The translations under genes were made by a program, and so were the position numbers. Shown here piece by piece: positions 1-10,400 of a DNA stretch of 32,050 nt. The notes beneath the pieces were generated by a model. The model searched no databases, was not told where the DNA came from, and saw only the letters and a list, made by a program, of their open reading frames with translations. This DNA comes from Corynebacterium sp. (GTDB taxonomy: Bacteria > Actinomycetota > Actinomycetes > Mycobacteriales > Mycobacteriaceae), in NCBI GenBank assembly GCA_030530875.1, contig JAUMUD010000025.1, positions 1 to 32,050 on the forward strand, written 5' to 3'. Numbering within the stretch: the first letter of the stretch is position 1; each line of letters opens with the position of its first letter.

Positions 1-3000
1 CAGCAGCACCTGGAGCACCAGCGGAGCTACCAGCACCGGCACCCGCACCAGCACCAGCGGCACCATTAGCAGCGGCGGCTGGGGCAATATTGGTCAGGTA
101 ATACCAAGCGGCACCGGCAACACCCAGACCACCAAGGATGATGATTGGCAGCCAGTTGAAGTTCTTGCCATCCAGAGCTTCCTCAGATTTGCTAAGTTCA
201 CCAGCACTTGCCTGCAGGTCAGCGGCGGAAATAGTGTCCACACCATTCACACCATTTGCGGAAGCAATCAGGTTCTCAAGACGGGCAATATTATCCTCAA
301 AGGCCTTCTTCACCTCAGCAGATGCCTTGGTGTAGCGGATGCTCTCATACTCAGCCTTGGCCTGAGCCAGGGCCTGCTTGGCCTGGTCAAGGGCAGTATT
401 GAAGCGGTCCACATTGGTAGAGCCATTGGTGCTGACCACGCTGGTGATAGCAGCAACAGTGGCAGCCGCATCAATCGCATTCTTAGCCTGAGTCTTCTCA
501 TCAGCAGTGAGATTCTTCATGGCGTCAATAGCAGCCTTGGCAGCATCCTTGGAGGCCGAAAGGGCCTTCATCACAGTCTTAGCCACATCAGCCTGGGAGG
601 CATCGGTGCCCAGCTCATCAATGAGCTTCTGCTTTGCCGCAGCATCAAGGTTGCTAATGGCATTAATCGCATCGGTAGCAGCATCCACATCAGCCTGAGT
701 CTTGGCAGCCTCAGCAGCAGTGCTCTGCTCCTGAGTTGGGTTACCACCCATGATGGCATCCACATTGGTTGCAGTCTCAACGAGCTTCTTAATCGCCGCA
801 CCACCCTTAGCAGCATCAATATCGTCCTTATAGGACTGCTTCTGCTCAGGGGTCAGGTTCTCGAGTGCATCAATAGCAGCCTTGGCAGCATCCTTGGCAG
901 CCTTCATAGCCTCAAGAACGGTCGCTGCAACCTCAGCCTGGGTCTTATTAGGAGTCAGCTGGCCAAGGAACTTATCCTGATCCTCAGTTGGCAGACCAAG
1001 GGCCTTGATGGCAGTGGTAGCAGCATCAATGTCATTCTGAGTTGCAGGCTTAGCTGCAGCAGTCTGCTGCTCCTGGGTTGGGTCTGCGCCCATCATTGCA
1101 TTGACATTGCCAGCGGTCTCAAGGATGCCTGGAATCTCATTTGGCTTAGCGGCCTTAAGCTTCTCGGCATAATCCGCACGCTGCTCATCAGTAAGGTTTG
1201 TGAGTGCATCGAGCTTCTTAGCCTCTGCATCGTGGCTTGCCTTGAGAATAATATCGGCAACCTTACCTGCACTGATATTGGTCTCAGGATCACCAGCATT
1301 TGCACCAGGAACCTTGGCTACCAAGTCCTTGTAGTACTGATCCTCCGGACCAAAGCCCAGCTTTTCAAGCTCAGCCTTAGCTGCCTTGATGTCATTATCG
1401 GTGGCAGTGGTGGTCTCAGTGGTTGGGTCAGCAAGAACCAGCGCTGCATCAACCTTCTTAGCACCATCGAGCAGCGCAACAACAGCGGTACCGCCATTAG
1501 CTGCATCAATATCGTCCTTATAGGACTGCTTCTGTGCAGGGGTCAGATTCTCAAGCTTATCAATAGCGTCCTTGGCAGCCTGCTTACCAGCCTGCTCGGC
1601 AGACTTCACTGCCTCAGCAACCTGACCAACAAATGGCTTAGCACCTTCAGAAACATAGACATATGGTGTCCCATTAAGATCTACGCCCGCTGCGGTCAGC
1701 AGTGGTGCATAGGCATCCACAGCTGCCTTACCAGCAATGGTGTCTTCGGCAGTAGCCTGCGCAGTATTACCAAAGTCATCTGCACCCATGGCGGTATCCA
1801 CTGCCTTAGCAGCATCAACAATGCCCTGTGCCGCAGCAGCATCGCCATCATCAACGGCCTTCTTATAAGAAGCCTTCTGCTCATCGGTGAGGTTCTTAAG
1901 CTCATCGATAGCCTGCTTTGCTGCATCCTTCACCGCATCCTTAGCAGCCTTGACAGCCTCAGCAACCTGACCGACAGTTGGATTAGCATCATCAGCAAGG
2001 TAGGTATATGGCGCCTTGGTCATATCCACACCAGCAGCAACAAGCTGATCCTTGAGGGCATCAATAGCCTTCTTGGCAGCGGTCTTATCATCCGCAGTGG
2101 CAGGGGTTGTATCCGCATTTTCGGAATCCGCTGCACCCATAGCGGTATTAACCTTGCCTGCGGCAGCAACTACAGCAGCCTTATCGGTATCAGTACCAGC
2201 GGCAGCAATTGCATCCTTATAAGACTGCTTCTGTGCCTCAGTGAGGTTGTCCAACGCATCAATCTCATCGTTGAACTTCTTATTCCACGCAGCAATAGCT
2301 TCCTTCAGCACATCAGCAACAGTGGCCTGGGAAGTACCCTGCGCATCGGTGCCCTTAGGCAGCTTATTCTTCAGTGCCTCACGGTCGGCCTGTGGGAGCT
2401 TGTCCATCGCATCGATAGCAGCCTTCGCGGCAGCAATATCAGTATCGCTAGCAGCCTCAGTTGCGGCATTGTAGGCAGCATCCTCAGTTGCTTCGTGCAT
2501 ACCCGCACCCTCACGGGAAGCGCTAGCGGTACCCATTACACCGTCAATATTCTTGGCGGTGTCAGCAATCGCATCAGCCTCTTCAGGGGTCGCGGTAGCA
2601 AGCGAATCCTTGTAGAACTGCTTCTGGGCAGGGGTGAGGTTCTTCAGATCGTCGATCTGCTTCGCAGCAGCAGCCTTCAGCGCATCCTGCTTAGCAGCGA
2701 CAGCGGCAGCCACATCAGCAACAGTTGGTGCTGGATCAGTGCTATCCAGCTTCGCAATTGCCTCATCCAGAGCCTGCTGCTGCTCAGTGCTCAGATTCTC
2801 TGTATCTGGATCAGGAATCTGCGCAAGGGCATCCTTAGCAGCCTTAATATCTGTAGCATTTGCTGGAGTCTTCTTCTGTTCCTCAGTAGCGGTGCCACCC
2901 TTAGCAGCATCCACCAACTGCGCATTATTCAGAATCTCATCAGCCTTCTCACCAGGGTGAGCGGCGATGGCATTCTTATATTCGGTCTTCTGCTCAGGGG

Positions 3001-6000
3001 TCAGATTCTCCAGGGAATCAACCTTAGCCTGCTGTGCAGCAACAACAGCATTAGCCACATCTTCATAGGTTGGCTTCGGATTGGTGCTATCCAGCTTATC
3101 GATAAGGTCCTGCTGTTCCTTAGATGGCGTAATGCCGTCAGTCAGCTTCTGAATAGCAGCCTTAGCAGCATCAATATCATCCTGCTTGGCCTCTTCGTCC
3201 TTTACTGGAGGCTGAGGATTCGTAGCAGTATCAGCAGCCTTCTGTGCTTCGGCAATAATGGTGTCAGCACCAGCGCCTGCACCGGCACCCTGAGGGGCAT
3301 CAAGCTTCTGCTTGTAACTTTCCTTCTGTTCCTTGGTCAGACCGTCCAAGGAATCAATCTTGGCCTTTTCGATGGTCTTGAGGGCATTAGCTACCTCAGC
3401 GGCAGTAGGAAGGTTAGGGCTAGTCTGATTTAGCTTTTCGACGGCCTCATCATAAGCCTTCTTTTCAGCCTCAGAGAGCTTAGTGGTATCAACAGCAAGG
3501 TCAGTCACAGCAGCCTTAGCAGCGGTGATGTCCTTTTCGGTTACTGGCTTGTCATTGCCCTCCGCATTTGGATCAACAGCAACATTGCTGAGCTTCTCAG
3601 CCTCGGCAACAAGGTCAGCAGCAGTCTGGCCTTTATTAGCGTCCTCATCGAGCTGCTTCTTGTAGGAATCCTTCTGAGCCTTGGTCAGACCTGGGAGGGA
3701 ATCAATCTTATCCTTCTGAGCCTGCTTAATGGCGTCCAGCAGAGCCCCATTGGTGGCAGCATTCTTGATAGCGTCAGCAGCAGTGCTCTTTGCAGGACCA
3801 GTCAGATTTAGGGCATCGACAGCATCCTGTGCAGCCTTCTTATCAGCCGCAGATGGTGTAGCACTCTTGGCGTCAGTGTCGCCACCAGCAGCCTTGCTTA
3901 CATTCTTGGCATCCTCGATGATCTTCTCGGCAGCAGGGCCGGTGGTATTGGCATCATCCAGAGCCTTGGTATAGGAAGCAACCTGTGCATCAGTCAAGCC
4001 AGGAAGCTGCTGAATAGCAGCCTTCTGTGCAGCCTTCACTGCAGCAGCAACCTGCGCAACAGTAGGCTCACCTTCAGTGGTGCTCTTCAGCTTGTCGACG
4101 GCCTTGTTATAAGCCTGCTTCTCAGCATCAGAGAGCTTTTCAGTGTCGACACCAAGTGCCGTAATAGCCGCTTCAGCAGCCTTTACATCATCCTCGGAAG
4201 CCTTATCGCCATTACCCTCAGCTGTAGCATCCTTGGTGACATTATTAACCTTCTCAGCCTCAGCAACTACGGCAGATGCATCCTGGCTGGACTTGCCGTC
4301 AAGCTGGCCCTTGTAGTAATTCTTCTGAGCCTCGGTCAAGCCATCGAGAGAGTCAATCTTTGCCTCTTGGGCCTGCTTGATAGCAGCAAGAAGTTTCTCA
4401 TTAGTATCTGCATCCTGGACAGCCTGATCCACAGTGGTCTTAGCAGGGGCCGTCAAACCGAGAGCATCAACCGCTGCCTGTGCAGCTGCCTTGTCCTGGG
4501 TCGTAGGCGCCTTTGCTAGTGCTGCGGTACGGCTCGCCTCATCAGTATTACCTGGGTTAGAAGCGCTCACATCAGAGGCACCATCAAGAATCGCCTTGGT
4601 ATCAGCGGCATTAGCTGGTGCAACAGCAGGGCTAGCAGTGGAATCACCAAGAAGCTGCTTCTTATAGGAAGCCTTCTGATCATCGGTCAGACCTGGAAGG
4701 GAATCAATCTTCTGTGCTTCAGCAATACGCAGGATAGCAGCAAGCTCAGCGGTGGTAGGCTGCTCGGCACCTTCAGCACTTGCACCCTTGTACTTCTTAA
4801 TGAGGTCCTTCTGAGGCTCAGTCAGACCTGCTGCGTTCTCATCAAGAGTGACACCGAGTTCCTCAATGGCCTTGGCGGTTGCCGAAAGGTCATCCTTGGT
4901 TGCGGTCTTACCACCAGTGGTGGTGCCGTTCTTCAGAGCGTCATTGACTTCCTGAGCATTGTCCTTAATTGCGGTAATGGCAGAACCGGTGGTTGCAGCC
5001 TTAACCTTGGCAATATAGTCTTCCTTCTGCTTAGGAGTCAGGTAATCCATCGCATTGATAGCGTCAATGGCGCTCTGCTTGGTACCAGTGCGGGCAGACT
5101 GAATAGCTTCAGCAAGATCCTTGATCGTTGCGTTAGAACCGTTGATCTTATTTACCAGCTCGCCACTCTCGATACCGAGAGCCTTCAGCTCAGCAAGAGC
5201 TGCGGCCTTATCGGCATCAGACGCAACAGTAGCGTCCTTTGGCGTGTCCAAAACCTGGTCAGCGCCAAGGGCCTTGGCAGAATCAAAGATCTTCTTGAAA
5301 TCAGAAACTGGCGCCTTGGTGGTATCAAGAGCGTCAATTGCCTTCTTATATGCCTCCAGCTGTGCAGGAGTCAGATTAGGGAACTTCTTTGGATCCTCGA
5401 ATGCCTTCTTGAAAGCAGCCTTCAACTTATCGGCGATATCACCAGCGTTAGTAGCGCTCTCAATGTCGTTATTGAAGGTTTTAAGCTCATCACCGGTAAG
5501 ACCCAGCTCGGTGGCAACAGCCTTTGCTGCAGCCTTATCGTTGTCGGTGATGGCTTCCTGGTTTTGCTCCGTAGTTGGGCTTGCACCCATTGCGGCATCA
5601 ACCTTGGCAGCCTGGTTTGCAATAGCATAAGCATCCAAAGACTTTGGATCGGTGAGGGCATTAACCTTTTCCTTGTATGCCTTCTTCTGCTCAGGTGTAA
5701 GGTTAGTCAGGCTGTCAATAATGCTGTCTGGAGTCTTCGCAGCCTCGGTTTTTGCCTCCTCGAGAATCTTCTTTGCGTCGTCCTTGGTAGGAGCAGCCTG
5801 CAGGCGATCAATATAAGCCTGAATCTTATCGTGATCGAGAACATTGCCCTTAAGGGCTACAAGCTCGTTATATTCGTCGCTGTATTTAGACAGGATTGGG
5901 AAGTCATCGTCCTTGGTCAGCACCAACTGAGCGGTTGGGCCAACCTGGTCACGGGTCGCAATGCTAGTCGGGGTGACATTACCGTTGGAGTCAAATTCAC

Positions 6001-7102
6001 CGAGCTTGACGGAACGTGCGGACTTAGCAGTGTACTCACCAACCGTGGTGGAAACACGATACTCACCATAAGGTACACCGAGGGCAGTGGAAGACTTACC
6101 ATCAGCAACAGTCTTTGTGTCATCGCCAACAGTGTAAGTAACTTCCTGACCAATATTATTGGTCACAGAGAAAGTAGCACGTGCGACCTCAAGGAATGGC
6201 TGCACGGCAGCTTTCCAACCATCAGCACGGTTTTGGTTCCACGTACCAACATCTTGCGCCGGGAATCCCAATTTAGAAGTGTCCCTACGGTATGCCTCAA
6301 CAATATCCGAATAGACACTAGCGTTAGTATCAATCTTGACATTACCTGCGGCTACTGCTGTATCGGTATACTCTACCTGACTAGCGGCCTGGCGATTTAC
6401 GGTGATGCGAATTTTATCGCCTTCAAGCCAACGCTCGGTACCGCGGTAATCCTGCACCTTTACCCAGCCAACTTTACTAAGAAGACCGACCTGCGAAGCA
6501 CCAGAATCGAGATTAGGCGTACCGTCAGCCTTAAACGGGTTCGCAGTGCTCTCATTTGCATAAGTTGCTTCCGTGACGCTGAACGGCACTGCCGTTTCGG
6601 TACCATCAGCCTTGACATAAGTTACCGTAACATCAGAAGCAGTGAGCTGCTGCGGACTAGAAAGTGGCAATGCAAACTGATAAACCGGGAATTTATTATT
6701 ATCACCCAGCTCATTAGACGTATCAGCATTCACAACATATTCAATTGTCCATTTGACATTGTCACCGGCACTGACCCAGTACTTCTGCTTACCAGTTTTC
6801 GAATCAATAATCTCAGCGGTAGCTGTACGGTAGAGAGAATTATAAGTCCACAGGCCCGTATTTACACCAAAAGTGTAGTTACCAAAGCCGAGGTTACCGT
6901 CAGCATTGAATTCGCCATAGACCTGACTGCCAGACTGAAAGGCTGCTGGGCCAACCGAGGTGTCATCAGCTGGCAACTTGTCGACCAACTGAGCATATGC
7001 AAATTGCGTTGCTGTCGGAATGGTAAGAATACCGGCAGAAAGACTGGCCGCAAGAGCCATGGAGCCAAGCAATTGGCTAATTGAACGTTTACCGTAACTC
7101 AA
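1..7102 (-). CDS. Giant helical-repeat surface adhesin, C-terminus cut by window edge
   Basis: At least 2367 codons are open from a TTG start at 7102 to the left edge. The start rests on an AAGGA ribosome site 5 bases upstream and on alignment with the paralogue at 7461-14723: the protein begins (L)SYGKRSISQLL, a signal peptide ending near residue 35. Residues about 36-400 form a beta-type head of unknown family (starting near SGSQVYGEF and including a Cna-B-like stretch with VPYGEYRVSTT). Then come about 16 three-helix modules with the core NLTPEQKxxY, resembling staphylococcal Ebh/FIVAR/GA-like modules, a conserved pre-anchor domain (RYTKASAEVKKAFED), a hydrophobic segment (IIILGGLGVAGAAWYYL) and a Gly/Ala linker. 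The linker runs off the window, so the expected LAXTG tail is inferred only. Likely role: a long fibrous surface adhesin. The ligand is unknown. Confidence 0.9.
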   Translation of the reverse strand, partial: MSYGKRSISQLLGSMALAASLSAGILTIPTATQFAYAQLVDKLPADDTSVGPAAFQSGSQVYGEFNADGNLGFGNYTFGVNTGLWTYNSLYRTATAEIIDSKTGKQKYWVSAGDNVKWTIEYVVNADTSNELGDNNKFPVYQFALPLSSPQQLTASDVTVTYVKADGTETAVPFSVTEATYANESTANPFKADGTPNLDSGASQVGLLSKVGWVKVQDYRGTERWLEGDKIRITVNRQAASQVEYTDTAVAAGNVKIDTNASVYSDIVEAYRRDTSKLGFPAQDVGTWNQNRADGWKAAVQPFLEVARATFSVTNNIGQEVTYTVGDDTKTVADGKSSTALGVPYGEYRVSTTVGEYTAKSARSVKLGEFDSNGNVTPTSIATRDQVGPTAQLVLTKDDDFPILSKYSDEYNELVALKGNVLDHDKIQAYIDRLQAAPTKDDAKKILEEAKTEAAKTPDSIIDSLTNLTPEQKKAYKEKVNALTDPKSLDAYAIANQAAKVDAAMGASPTTEQNQEAITDNDKAAAKAVATELGLTGDELKTFNNDIESATNAGDIADKLKAAFKKAFEDPKKFPNLTPAQLEAYKKAIDALDTTKAPVSDFKKIFDSAKALGADQVLDTPKDATVASDADKAAALAELKALGIESGELVNKINGSNATIKDLAEAIQSARTGTKQSAIDAINAMDYLTPKQKEDYIAKVKAATTGSAITAIKDNAQEVNDALKNGTTTGGKTATKDDLSATAKAIEELGVTLDENAAGLTEPQKDLIKKYKGASAEGAEQPTTAELAAILRIAEAQKIDSLPGLTDDQKASYKKQLLGDSTASPAVAPANAADTKAILDGASDVSASNPGNTDEASRTAALAKAPTTQDKAAAQAAVDALGLTAPAKTTVDQAVQDADTNEKLLAAIKQAQEAKIDSLDGLTEAQKNYYKGQLDGKSSQDASAVVAEAEKVNNVTKDATAEGNGDKASEDDVKAAEAAITALGVDTEKLSDAEKQAYNKAVDKLKSTTEGEPTVAQVAAAVKAAQKAAIQQLPGLTDAQVASYTKALDDANTTGPAAEKIIEDAKNVSKAAGGDTDAKSATPSAADKKAAQDAVDALNLTGPAKSTAADAIKNAATNGALLDAIKQAQKDKIDSLPGLTKAQKDSYKKQLDEDANKGQTAADLVAEAEKLSNVAVDPNAEGNDKPVTEKDITAAKAAVTDLAVDTTKLSEAEKKAYDEAVEKLNQTSPNLPTAAEVANALKTIEKAKIDSLDGLTKEQKESYKQKLDAPQGAGAGAGADTIIAEAQKAADTATNPQPPVKDEEAKQDDIDAAKAAIQKLTDGITPSKEQQDLIDKLDSTNPKPTYEDVANAVVAAQQAKVDSLENLTPEQKTEYKNAIAAHPGEKADEILNNAQLVDAAKGGTATEEQKKTPANATDIKAAKDALAQIPDPDTENLSTEQQQALDEAIAKLDSTDPAPTVADVAAAVAAKQDALKAAAAKQIDDLKNLTPAQKQFYKDSLATATPEEADAIADTAKNIDGVMGTASASREGAGMHEATEDAAYNAATEAASDTDIAAAKAAIDAMDKLPQADREALKNKLPKGTDAQGTSQATVADVLKEAIAAWNKKFNDEIDALDNLTEAQKQSYKDAIAAAGTDTDKAAVVAAAGKVNTAMGAADSENADTTPATADDKTAAKKAIDALKDQLVAAGVDMTKAPYTYLADDANPTVGQVAEAVKAAKDAVKDAAKQAIDELKNLTDEQKASYKKAVDDGDAAAAQGIVDAAKAVDTAMGADDFGNTAQATAEDTIAGKAAVDAYAPLLTAAGVDLNGTPYVYVSEGAKPFVGQVAEAVKSAEQAGKQAAKDAIDKLENLTPAQKQSYKDDIDAANGGTAVVALLDGAKKVDAALVLADPTTETTTATDNDIKAAKAELEKLGFGPEDQYYKDLVAKVPGANAGDPETNISAGKVADIILKASHDAEAKKLDALTNLTDEQRADYAEKLKAAKPNEIPGILETAGNVNAMMGADPTQEQQTAAAKPATQNDIDAATTAIKALGLPTEDQDKFLGQLTPNKTQAEVAATVLEAMKAAKDAAKAAIDALENLTPEQKQSYKDDIDAAKGGAAIKKLVETATNVDAIMGGNPTQEQSTAAEAAKTQADVDAATDAINAISNLDAAAKQKLIDELGTDASQADVAKTVMKALSASKDAAKAAIDAMKNLTADEKTQAKNAIDAAATVAAITSVVSTNGSTNVDRFNTALDQAKQALAQAKAEYESIRYTKASAEVKKAFEDNIARLENLIASANGVNGVDTISAADLQASAGELSKSEEALDGKNFNWLPIIILGGLGVAGAAWYYLTNIAPAAAANGAAGAGAGAGAGSSAGAPGAA
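90..157 (-). other. Hydrophobic segment 1 of the truncated giant protein
   Basis: This encodes NWLPIIILGGLGVAGAAWYY, preceded by the conserved ALDGKNF and followed by a Gly/Ala-rich linker. The same segment occurs at the same place in three other proteins of the island, always before the linker that leads to the sorting signal. Confidence 0.8.
480..1560 (-). repeat. 345-bp tandem coding repeats in the C-terminal part of the first giant gene
   Basis: The string taggactgct recurs at 831 and 1521 (690 bp apart, twice 345). Diverged copies of the same region lie at 486 and 1176. Each unit encodes about 115 aa: one NLTxxQKxxY module plus a linking module of the type ADVDAATDAINAISNL. The period matches that in the neighbouring giant gene. 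Confidence 0.75.
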
Positions 7103-7114
7103 AAGATTCCTTCG

Positions 7115-7175
7115 TTAAGCTAGTGACAGTAGAACACGGAAAAGGCATTTTTCCACAGATAACGGACTAGCTTAA
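7115..7175 (-). promoter_or_regulatory. Stem-loop in the 5' leader of the truncated giant gene
   Basis: TTAAGCTAGT (7115-7124) and ACTAGCTTAA (7166-7175) are perfect 10-base inverted repeats. They enclose a second hairpin, GGAAAA/TTTTCC (7138-7143 and 7149-7154). In the mRNA the structure ends only a few bases before the AAGGA site and the TTG start at 7102, so it could control translation or mRNA stability. No known riboswitch class was recognised. Confidence 0.55.
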
Positions 7176-7325
7176 TATAAATCCGAGCGGAAAGATACCT
7201 ATTACTTACTATTTATTACCGCTTTTCACGTGCCAATATAAGGAAAAATATAGTGTAAATTAAGTATTTTTAAAGCTGAAGCAAGGTGGTATCTTCAAGG
7301 AAATTACATCGGTCCAAAGGCGTGT

Positions 7326-7352
7326 GATTTTGGTCATACCTGTTCCAAAATC
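7326..7352. repeat. 8-bp inverted repeat, operator-like
   Basis: GATTTTGG, an 11-base spacer, then CCAAAATC, in the gap upstream of the truncated giant gene about 225 bp from its start. It could be an operator or a weak secondary hairpin behind the terminator at 7388-7425. Confidence 0.35.
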
Positions 7353-7387
7353 CCAAACATCCACGGTAAGTTGTTCGCCAAAATGCG

Positions 7388-7425
7388 AAAACCCCGGTCT
7401 GTTAGGAAAAACAGATCGGGGTTGG
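7388..7425 (-). terminator. Rho-independent terminator of the 2420-aa gene
   Basis: On the minus strand, AACCCCGATCTGT pairs with ACAGACCGGGGTT (13 positions, one mismatch) around an 8-base loop, followed by TTTT. It begins about 36 bases after the stop codon at 7461-7463. Confidence 0.85.
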
Positions 7426-7460
7426 TTTCTAAAAGCCAGATTAGCGCTTAGCCCTAGGTA

Positions 7461-10400
7461 CTAGCTCTCCTTGCGGCGGCGGGCAGCAAATACGCCACCA
7501 ACTGCGAGCAGGGCAAGAGCAAGCAGACCCAGTTCAGAGACATTGGCGCCTGTCATTGCAAGAACACCGCGGGATGCGCTGGCCTGGGCATCCTGACCAG
7601 CAGCACCTGTAGTAGCAGTGCCGTTGGCCTGACCGGACTGAGCGCCATTTGCCTGGTTGTTCTGATCACCAGCAATTACGCCATTGGAGCTACCTGCAGC
7701 AGTGCTGCCTGCACCATTAGCGGTTGCGCCTGCACCTGCAGCACCGGCACCAGCTGCACCGGCTGCGCCATTAGCTGCTGCGGTTGCTGGGGCAACATTA
7801 TTGAAGTAGTACCATGCAGCACCGGCAACACCGAGGCCACCAGCCAGAAGGATGATTGGCATCCAGTTGAACTTCTTGGCCTCCACACCGTCGAGGGCTT
7901 CCTCGGAAGTGCCAAGGTCAGAGGCGTAGGCATAGAGGTCAGCAGCGGAAACATCCGTAGCACCATCAACAGCCTCAGCAGAAGCAATGAGGTTCTGCAG
8001 GCGAGCAATATTATCCTCGAAGGCCTTCTTCACCTCAGCCGAAGCATTGGTGTAGCGGACATTCTCGTACTCAGTCTGCGCCTGGGCCAGGGCCTGCTTG
8101 GCCTGGTCAAGGGCCGAATTGAAGCGGTTGGTATTGGTGGTGTCATTGGTGGTTACCACACTGGTGATAGCAGCAATAGTGGCAGCCGCATCAATCGCAT
8201 CCTTGGCCTGAGTCTTCTCATCATCGGTGAGATTCTTCATGGCATCAATGGCGTTCTTGGCGGCAGTCTTGGATGCGTTCAGGGCATCCATCACAGCCTT
8301 GGCCACATCAGCCTGGTTACCAGCATTATCCACACGGTCGAGGAAGCTCTGCTTTTCCTCATCACTGAGGTTGGAAAGGGCATTGATAGCATCCTTGGCC
8401 GCAGCCTTATCCTGATCGGATGGGGCAGCGGTATTAGCGGCAGTAGCCTTATCGCCGGCCTCACCACCCATAACTGCATCAATATTGCCTGCGCTGGTCA
8501 GGGTATTGGTGACAGTCTCAGGGTTGGTAGCAGCATCAATGGCATTCTTATAGGAGTCCTTCTGCTCTGGGGTGAGGTTCTCCATCGAATCAATAGCTGC
8601 CTTGGCGGCATCCTTGGAGGAATTCAGAGCCTTCATCACAGTATTAGCCACATCAGCCTGGGAGGCATCCGTGCCCAGCTCATCGAGATACTGCTGCTTG
8701 GCGGCATCATCCAAGTTGGTCATTGCATTAATAGCAGCGGTGGCCGCATCCACATCAGCAGTGATCTTAGCAGCTTCAGCAGCAGTGCTCTGATCAGTGC
8801 TTGGGTTGCCGCTCATGACTGCGTCCACATTGGTTGCGGTTTCGACAATCTTATTAATAGCATCGGCGCCATTGGCAGCATCCACTGCATCCTTATAGGA
8901 CTGCTTCTGCTCAGGAGTCAGATTATCCAGGGCCTCAATGGCGGCCTTGGCAGCATCCTTGGATGCGCTAAGAGCGTGCATGACAGTATCAGCAACCTGC
9001 GCCTGGGAGGAATCGGTGCCCAGCTCATCGAGGTAGCGCTGCTTGGTGGCATCATCCAAATTGCTCAATGCGTTGATGGCAGCAGTTGCTGCAGCCACAT
9101 CAGCATCGGTCTTTGGATTAATAGCCGAAGCGCTCTGCTCAGTGCTTGGGTTGCCACCCATAATGGCATCCACATTGGTTGCGGTTTCGACAATCTTATT
9201 AATAGCCTCTGCACCCTTAGCGGCATCAATGCTGTCCTTATAGGACTGCTTCTGCTCAGGGGTGAGGTTGGTGAGGGCGTCGATAGCCTGCTTTGCAGCC
9301 TCCTTGGCAGCATCCAGAGCCTTGAGCACAGTGGCGGCCACATCAGCCTGGGTGGTGTCAGTACCCAACTCGTCAATGAACTGCTGCTTGGTGGCATCAT
9401 CCAGGTTGGTCATTGCATTAATCGCAGCGGTGGCTGCAGTGACATCCTGGGTGGACTTTGGATTAGCAGCAGCGGTGCTCTGATCCTGGCTTGGGTTACC
9501 ACCCATGACGGCATCAACATTAGTGGCGGTGCCAAGAATGCTATTGGCCGTGTTGCTATCAGCAGACTCAATTTGCTGCTTATAGCTCTCACGCTGCTCA
9601 TCGGTGAGGTTAGTGAGCTTGTTCAGGGCAGCAACGGAGGCATTGCGGGTGGCCTTGAGGACAATATCAGCAACCTGGCCGGCAGTGAGATTATCAGCAT
9701 TGAGCTGGGTGTAATAATCATCGCTTTCCGTGAAGCCAAGGTCCTCGAGAGCCTTCTTAGCAGCAGCAATATCATTGCTGGTTGCTGGGGTGGTTACGCT
9801 CGTTGGGTCAGTTGCGCCCATGCCGGTATCCACCTGGGTAGCACCATCAACAATGGAGTTGATCTGTGCTGCACCCTTGGCTGCATCAATATCATCCTTA
9901 TAGGACTGCTTCTGCGCAGGGGTCAGGTTGTTCAATGCATCAATAGCCTGCTTAGCTGCTTCCTTGGATGCATTGAGGGCATCCAGCACGACCTTGGCCA
10001 GGGTGGCCGGATCGGTGGCGGAATTTGCTTGAGCCTTGAAGTCATCAATAAGCGATGGAATATTGGTGATTGCATCAAGAGCAGCCTGAGCTGCTGCAGT
10101 ATCCTGGCTGGTTACCGGCTTACTTGCAATAGCGGAGGTATCAGCCTGTGGATCCATGCCCGTGTTGACATTTGTTGCACCGGTGACAATATCATCTGCG
10201 GCGGTCGCATCAGCAGTATCAATCTGATCCTTATAGGACTGCTTCTGCTCCGGGGTGAGATTATCCAGGGCATCAATAGCCTGCTTAGCAGCCTGCTTAG
10301 CAGCATCCTTGGCGGCCTTCACTGCCTCGGCGAGCTGACCCACGGTTGGGTTGTCATCATTGACATAGGAATATGGCTGCTGGGTGGTATCCACGCCGGC

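Larger units (their letters stand above)
7103..7460. other. Intergenic region between the two giant genes (358 bp)
   Basis: AT-rich and without a credible reading frame. From right to left in minus-strand transcription order it holds the terminator of the 2420-aa gene (7388-7425), a perfect 8-bp inverted repeat (GATTTTGG at 7326-7333 and CCAAAATC at 7345-7352), an AT-rich stretch where the promoter of the next gene must lie (no clear -35/-10 pair chosen), and a long stem-loop directly before the TTG start (7115-7175). Confidence 0.7.

Noticed and set aside
1232-3433. Plus-strand open frame of 733 codons opposite the truncated giant gene
   Set aside because: Same cause: absence of stops opposite repetitive coding sequence. 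The minus-strand frame is continuous from 7102 to the window edge and matches its paralogue.
5564-7084. Plus-strand open frame of 506 codons opposite the head domain
   Set aside because: The composition is not protein-like, and the opposite strand is homologous to the head of the other giant protein.
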